The notes under the pieces are model-generated. The model was not told the DNA's origin. It saw only the letters and a list, made by a program, of their open reading frames with translations, and did not search any database. DNA of 64,000 bases from Sarcocystis neurona. Its lineage: Eukaryota; Apicomplexa; Conoidasida; Eucoccidiorida; Sarcocystidae. Shown here piece after piece: positions 61,720-64,000 of the stretch. Position 1 is the stretch's first letter. Each line of letters starts with the position of its first letter. The stretch covers positions 485,430-549,429 of the forward strand of contig KL647296.1 of assembly GCA_000727475.1 (NCBI GenBank). The letters run 5' to 3'. The position numbers and the translations under genes were made by a program.

Positions 61720-61770
61720 TAGCGCAGCAGCAGCGTGGCGACAGAACCACAAGCAGCAGCAGCAACAGGA
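61720..61770. repeat. short CAG-rich patch
   Basis: AGCAGCAGCGTGG and AGCAGCAGCAACAGG precede the change of repeat strand to CTG near 61.9 kb. Confidence 0.6.
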
Positions 61771-61899
61771 GAACTCACCTACTCTCGCACGAGGAAGGAA
61801 CGAAAGAAGAATAAGAAGAAGGAGAATACAAGCACGAAGAAACGTGAAGCCGCCTCAGCGCTTGACGCCACTCCTTCTGTTGCTGTGCCTCTCCGGCAA

Positions 61900-62980
61900 A
61901 TCTGCTGCTGCTGTGCTGCGCTGCCGCAGAACTCGCAGGCTGCTGCAGCGATACGACAGTCCTGCCCAGCTACATGCTGCTGCTCTTACCTACTGCTCCT
62001 GCTACCTGCTGCTCCTGCTGCCTGCTCCTGCTGCTGCCTGCTGCTCCTGCTGCTCCTGCGACCTGCTGCTCCTGCGACCTGCTGCTCTTGCTGCCTGCTG
62101 CTCTTGCTGCCTGTTGCTCTTGCTGTCTGCTGCACCTGCTGGCTGCTGCTGCGACGCGCTGATCGTCCCACCCCTGGGGCGCCTCCCTTCGCGTTGCTTC
62201 TCCTGCGGCTGCCGCTTGAACAAGAAGTGGCTCTGTAGTACTGGTGGCTAGCTCGCTCTCTCTTTCTTCTTGTTGCTGCTGCCTGCAGGACTACAATTAT
62301 CTGCCGCTGCTTGCTGCTGTTTGCTGTCCGATGCGGCTACTCTTTCCTGCCTGCTGCTGCGCGACCCCATTTCTCGCCCATTGCTCCTGTTTGTGCTGCT
62401 GCATGTTGCTGCTTGCTGCTGTCTGCTTTTCTTTCTCCCTCGTCCTCCCTGCTCTCTGCCTCTCAACAGTGGTGTTCCTTTCTTTCGCAGTCTCTTGCTG
62501 TTTGATCGCATCTGCTGCTGCTACTGGCTGCTGCGTTCTGCTGCCGCTCCCTGTCGTCTCCTGCCGCTCCCGCCTGCTGCAGTTTGCACACCTCTGCCTG
62601 CTGCGTGCTGGTACTCACTCCTCCCACACGCTGGACGTTCTTCCCGACCACTCCTTCCTGCTGCTGTCCCCTGCTGCTCCCTCCTGCTGCCACTGCCTGC
62701 TGCTGCAGCTTGCTGCTGCCACTTCCTCTCTCCACTTGCTACGTCCACCACACGATGATCGCTCTTGCTGTCTGTTGCTGCGCGCCTCGCTGCTCCCGCT
62801 TCCTGCCACCACTCCTACTGCTGTGTACTTGCAGCGGTCATTCTTCTTCCCCTTCTTGCTGCTGCAGCTACTGCCCGGTTCTGCGTGTGGGCGTGGCAAT
62901 CTGTGCCACCACTTGCTGCATGTTCCCCATCCTTGCCGCGTCCTGCCGCTGCTGCTGCTGCTGGCGGTGAGGTTCCTGCT
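61900..62980. repeat. CTG-rich tract (CAG on the minus strand)
   Basis: Long imperfect CTGCTG arrays with inserted TCCTGC, TTGCTGC and CCTGCGAC units; the densest part is 61970-62155. Plus-strand frames are Leu/Cys-rich (277 codons at 62244-63077), minus-strand frames are Gln/Ser/Arg/Ala-rich. By analogy with coccidian repeat proteins the minus strand would be the likelier coding strand, but there is no supported start. Confidence 0.75.
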
Positions 62981-62984
62981 GCTG

Positions 62985-64000
62985 TTGTGCCCAAGAGCGA
63001 CGGGGCGAGGAACAGCGACAGAGAATCAGGAAAAAACGAAGCACACGAGAGGGAACGTCGAGCAGGCAGCAGAGTGATGCGATGCCTCGCATGCATGAGC
63101 CCAACACGTGGTCCTTGCAAGCCAGGAACTTCTGTCTCCAGGCTGGCCGCCAGCACATCAGCACACCCACCTACTGACCCCCACCCACACACAAGATCCT
63201 GCATACAGACAGGAAGGCCTGTGCGCAGCGCGACGTTCATACACGTACTTGGAGACATGCAAACCACCAGATACCTGCCTGCGTATAGACGTACAAAATA
63301 CGTATAAATCTGTTGACGCTCTTGCAGACATAGACGGTGTCTAGCTCCCTATGTACATATGTACATGTCTATAGTACACATACATCGATGTATGTGTATA
63401 CACATGAATATATACAGAGAGACAGAGACAGAGAGAGAAAGAGAAAGAGACGAACAGATACTCTAGAAGAGAGTACACACATATGCATATATATGTATGG
63501 ATAGTCATGTGCGTATATATAGAGAGCCAAACAGGTAGACAGATGAGTCTATACTCTACGCAGCACTGCCCCATAGAGATGTCTGTGTCTACTTCTAAAG
63601 AGTATAGACATATATACATATATGTATGGCTACATGTATAGCACTTTGACAGAAAGATGTCCACATGTCTAAATCTTCATAGACCTCTGAAGCGGAAGGC
63701 AAACAAAATCTGTGCATGCCTTTTAATACATGCAACAACCTACTGCGCCTACCCGGGACTCAACAGCTACAGATATAGTCACGTCAGGCTTATGGAGCAG
63801 ACGTACATATATATGTTTATAGGTATACACATTTCGAACACACCTACGTATCTCTCTATATACTTCTCTCTCCTGAAAGAGAGATAGAGACGTCCTTTGT
63901 CTGTGTGCGTGCGTGGATGTGTCTCGCTCTACAGCCTTCATTCTTTCTCTCTCTCTATCTATACATATATAAATGTGTACACAAATATACACAGACACAG
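62985..64000. other. right edge: no gene, GA and TA/CA microsatellites
   Basis: A purine-rich GAGAGACAGAGA tract lies at about 63415-63450, TA/CATG steps at 63350-63420 and 63480-63530, and a CT-rich run near 63940-63960. Nothing coding was recognised. Confidence 0.6.

Overview
The window looks like nuclear DNA of a coccidian apicomplexan, most likely of the Eimeria/Cyclospora type. Four things point that way: intron-containing genes with GTAAG/GTGAG donors, a secreted protein built from tandem PAN/Apple modules as in coccidian microneme adhesins, long CAG/CTG trinucleotide tracts that would give runs of Ala, Ser, Gln, Leu or Cys, and very dense TA/CA/TG microsatellites. A 511-base run of N marks a draft assembly. 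The genus is an inference. I saw no prokaryotic operon, CRISPR array, convincing tRNA or rRNA, or telomere array.

Layout. 1-16.4 kb is gene-poor, with one 129-bp duplication and a degenerate CTG-rich patch. 16.4-21.2 kb holds the best resolved gene: eight exons found by hand, every splice junction in phase 1, encoding 12 PAN/Apple-like modules with a proline-rich hinge and no terminal membrane anchor; its first exon was not found. 22.55-23.78 kb is a 70-bp minisatellite interrupted by the gap. 27.47-28.60 kb is a segment bounded by 83-bp inverted repeats. 29.1-29.6 kb contains what looks like a broken PAN-module copy.

37.3-44.0 kb is a two-exon gene. The 3.6-kb and 1.7-kb open frames join in phase across a 1.38-kb intron into a 1770-residue protein. 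I read it as a seven-transmembrane protein of the THH1/TOM1/TOM3 type, with two disordered Ala/Ser-rich insertions of about 540 and 480 residues between TM1-TM2 and TM2-TM3 and a smaller one between TM5-TM6. This is the most unusual thing in the window. 46.8-48.1 kb carries a minus-strand gene for a 449-residue protein with a possible mitochondrial presequence, a Ser-rich middle and a compact charged C-terminal region that I cannot assign.

49-58.9 kb is almost entirely non-coding, and microsatellites become very dense from 53.3 kb. 58.9-63.1 kb is a block of CAG and CTG tracts that changes strand several times, with many open frames but no safe gene model. The two main genes have no visible functional link. 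Gene-level function here rests on motif reading by eye, without database searches.
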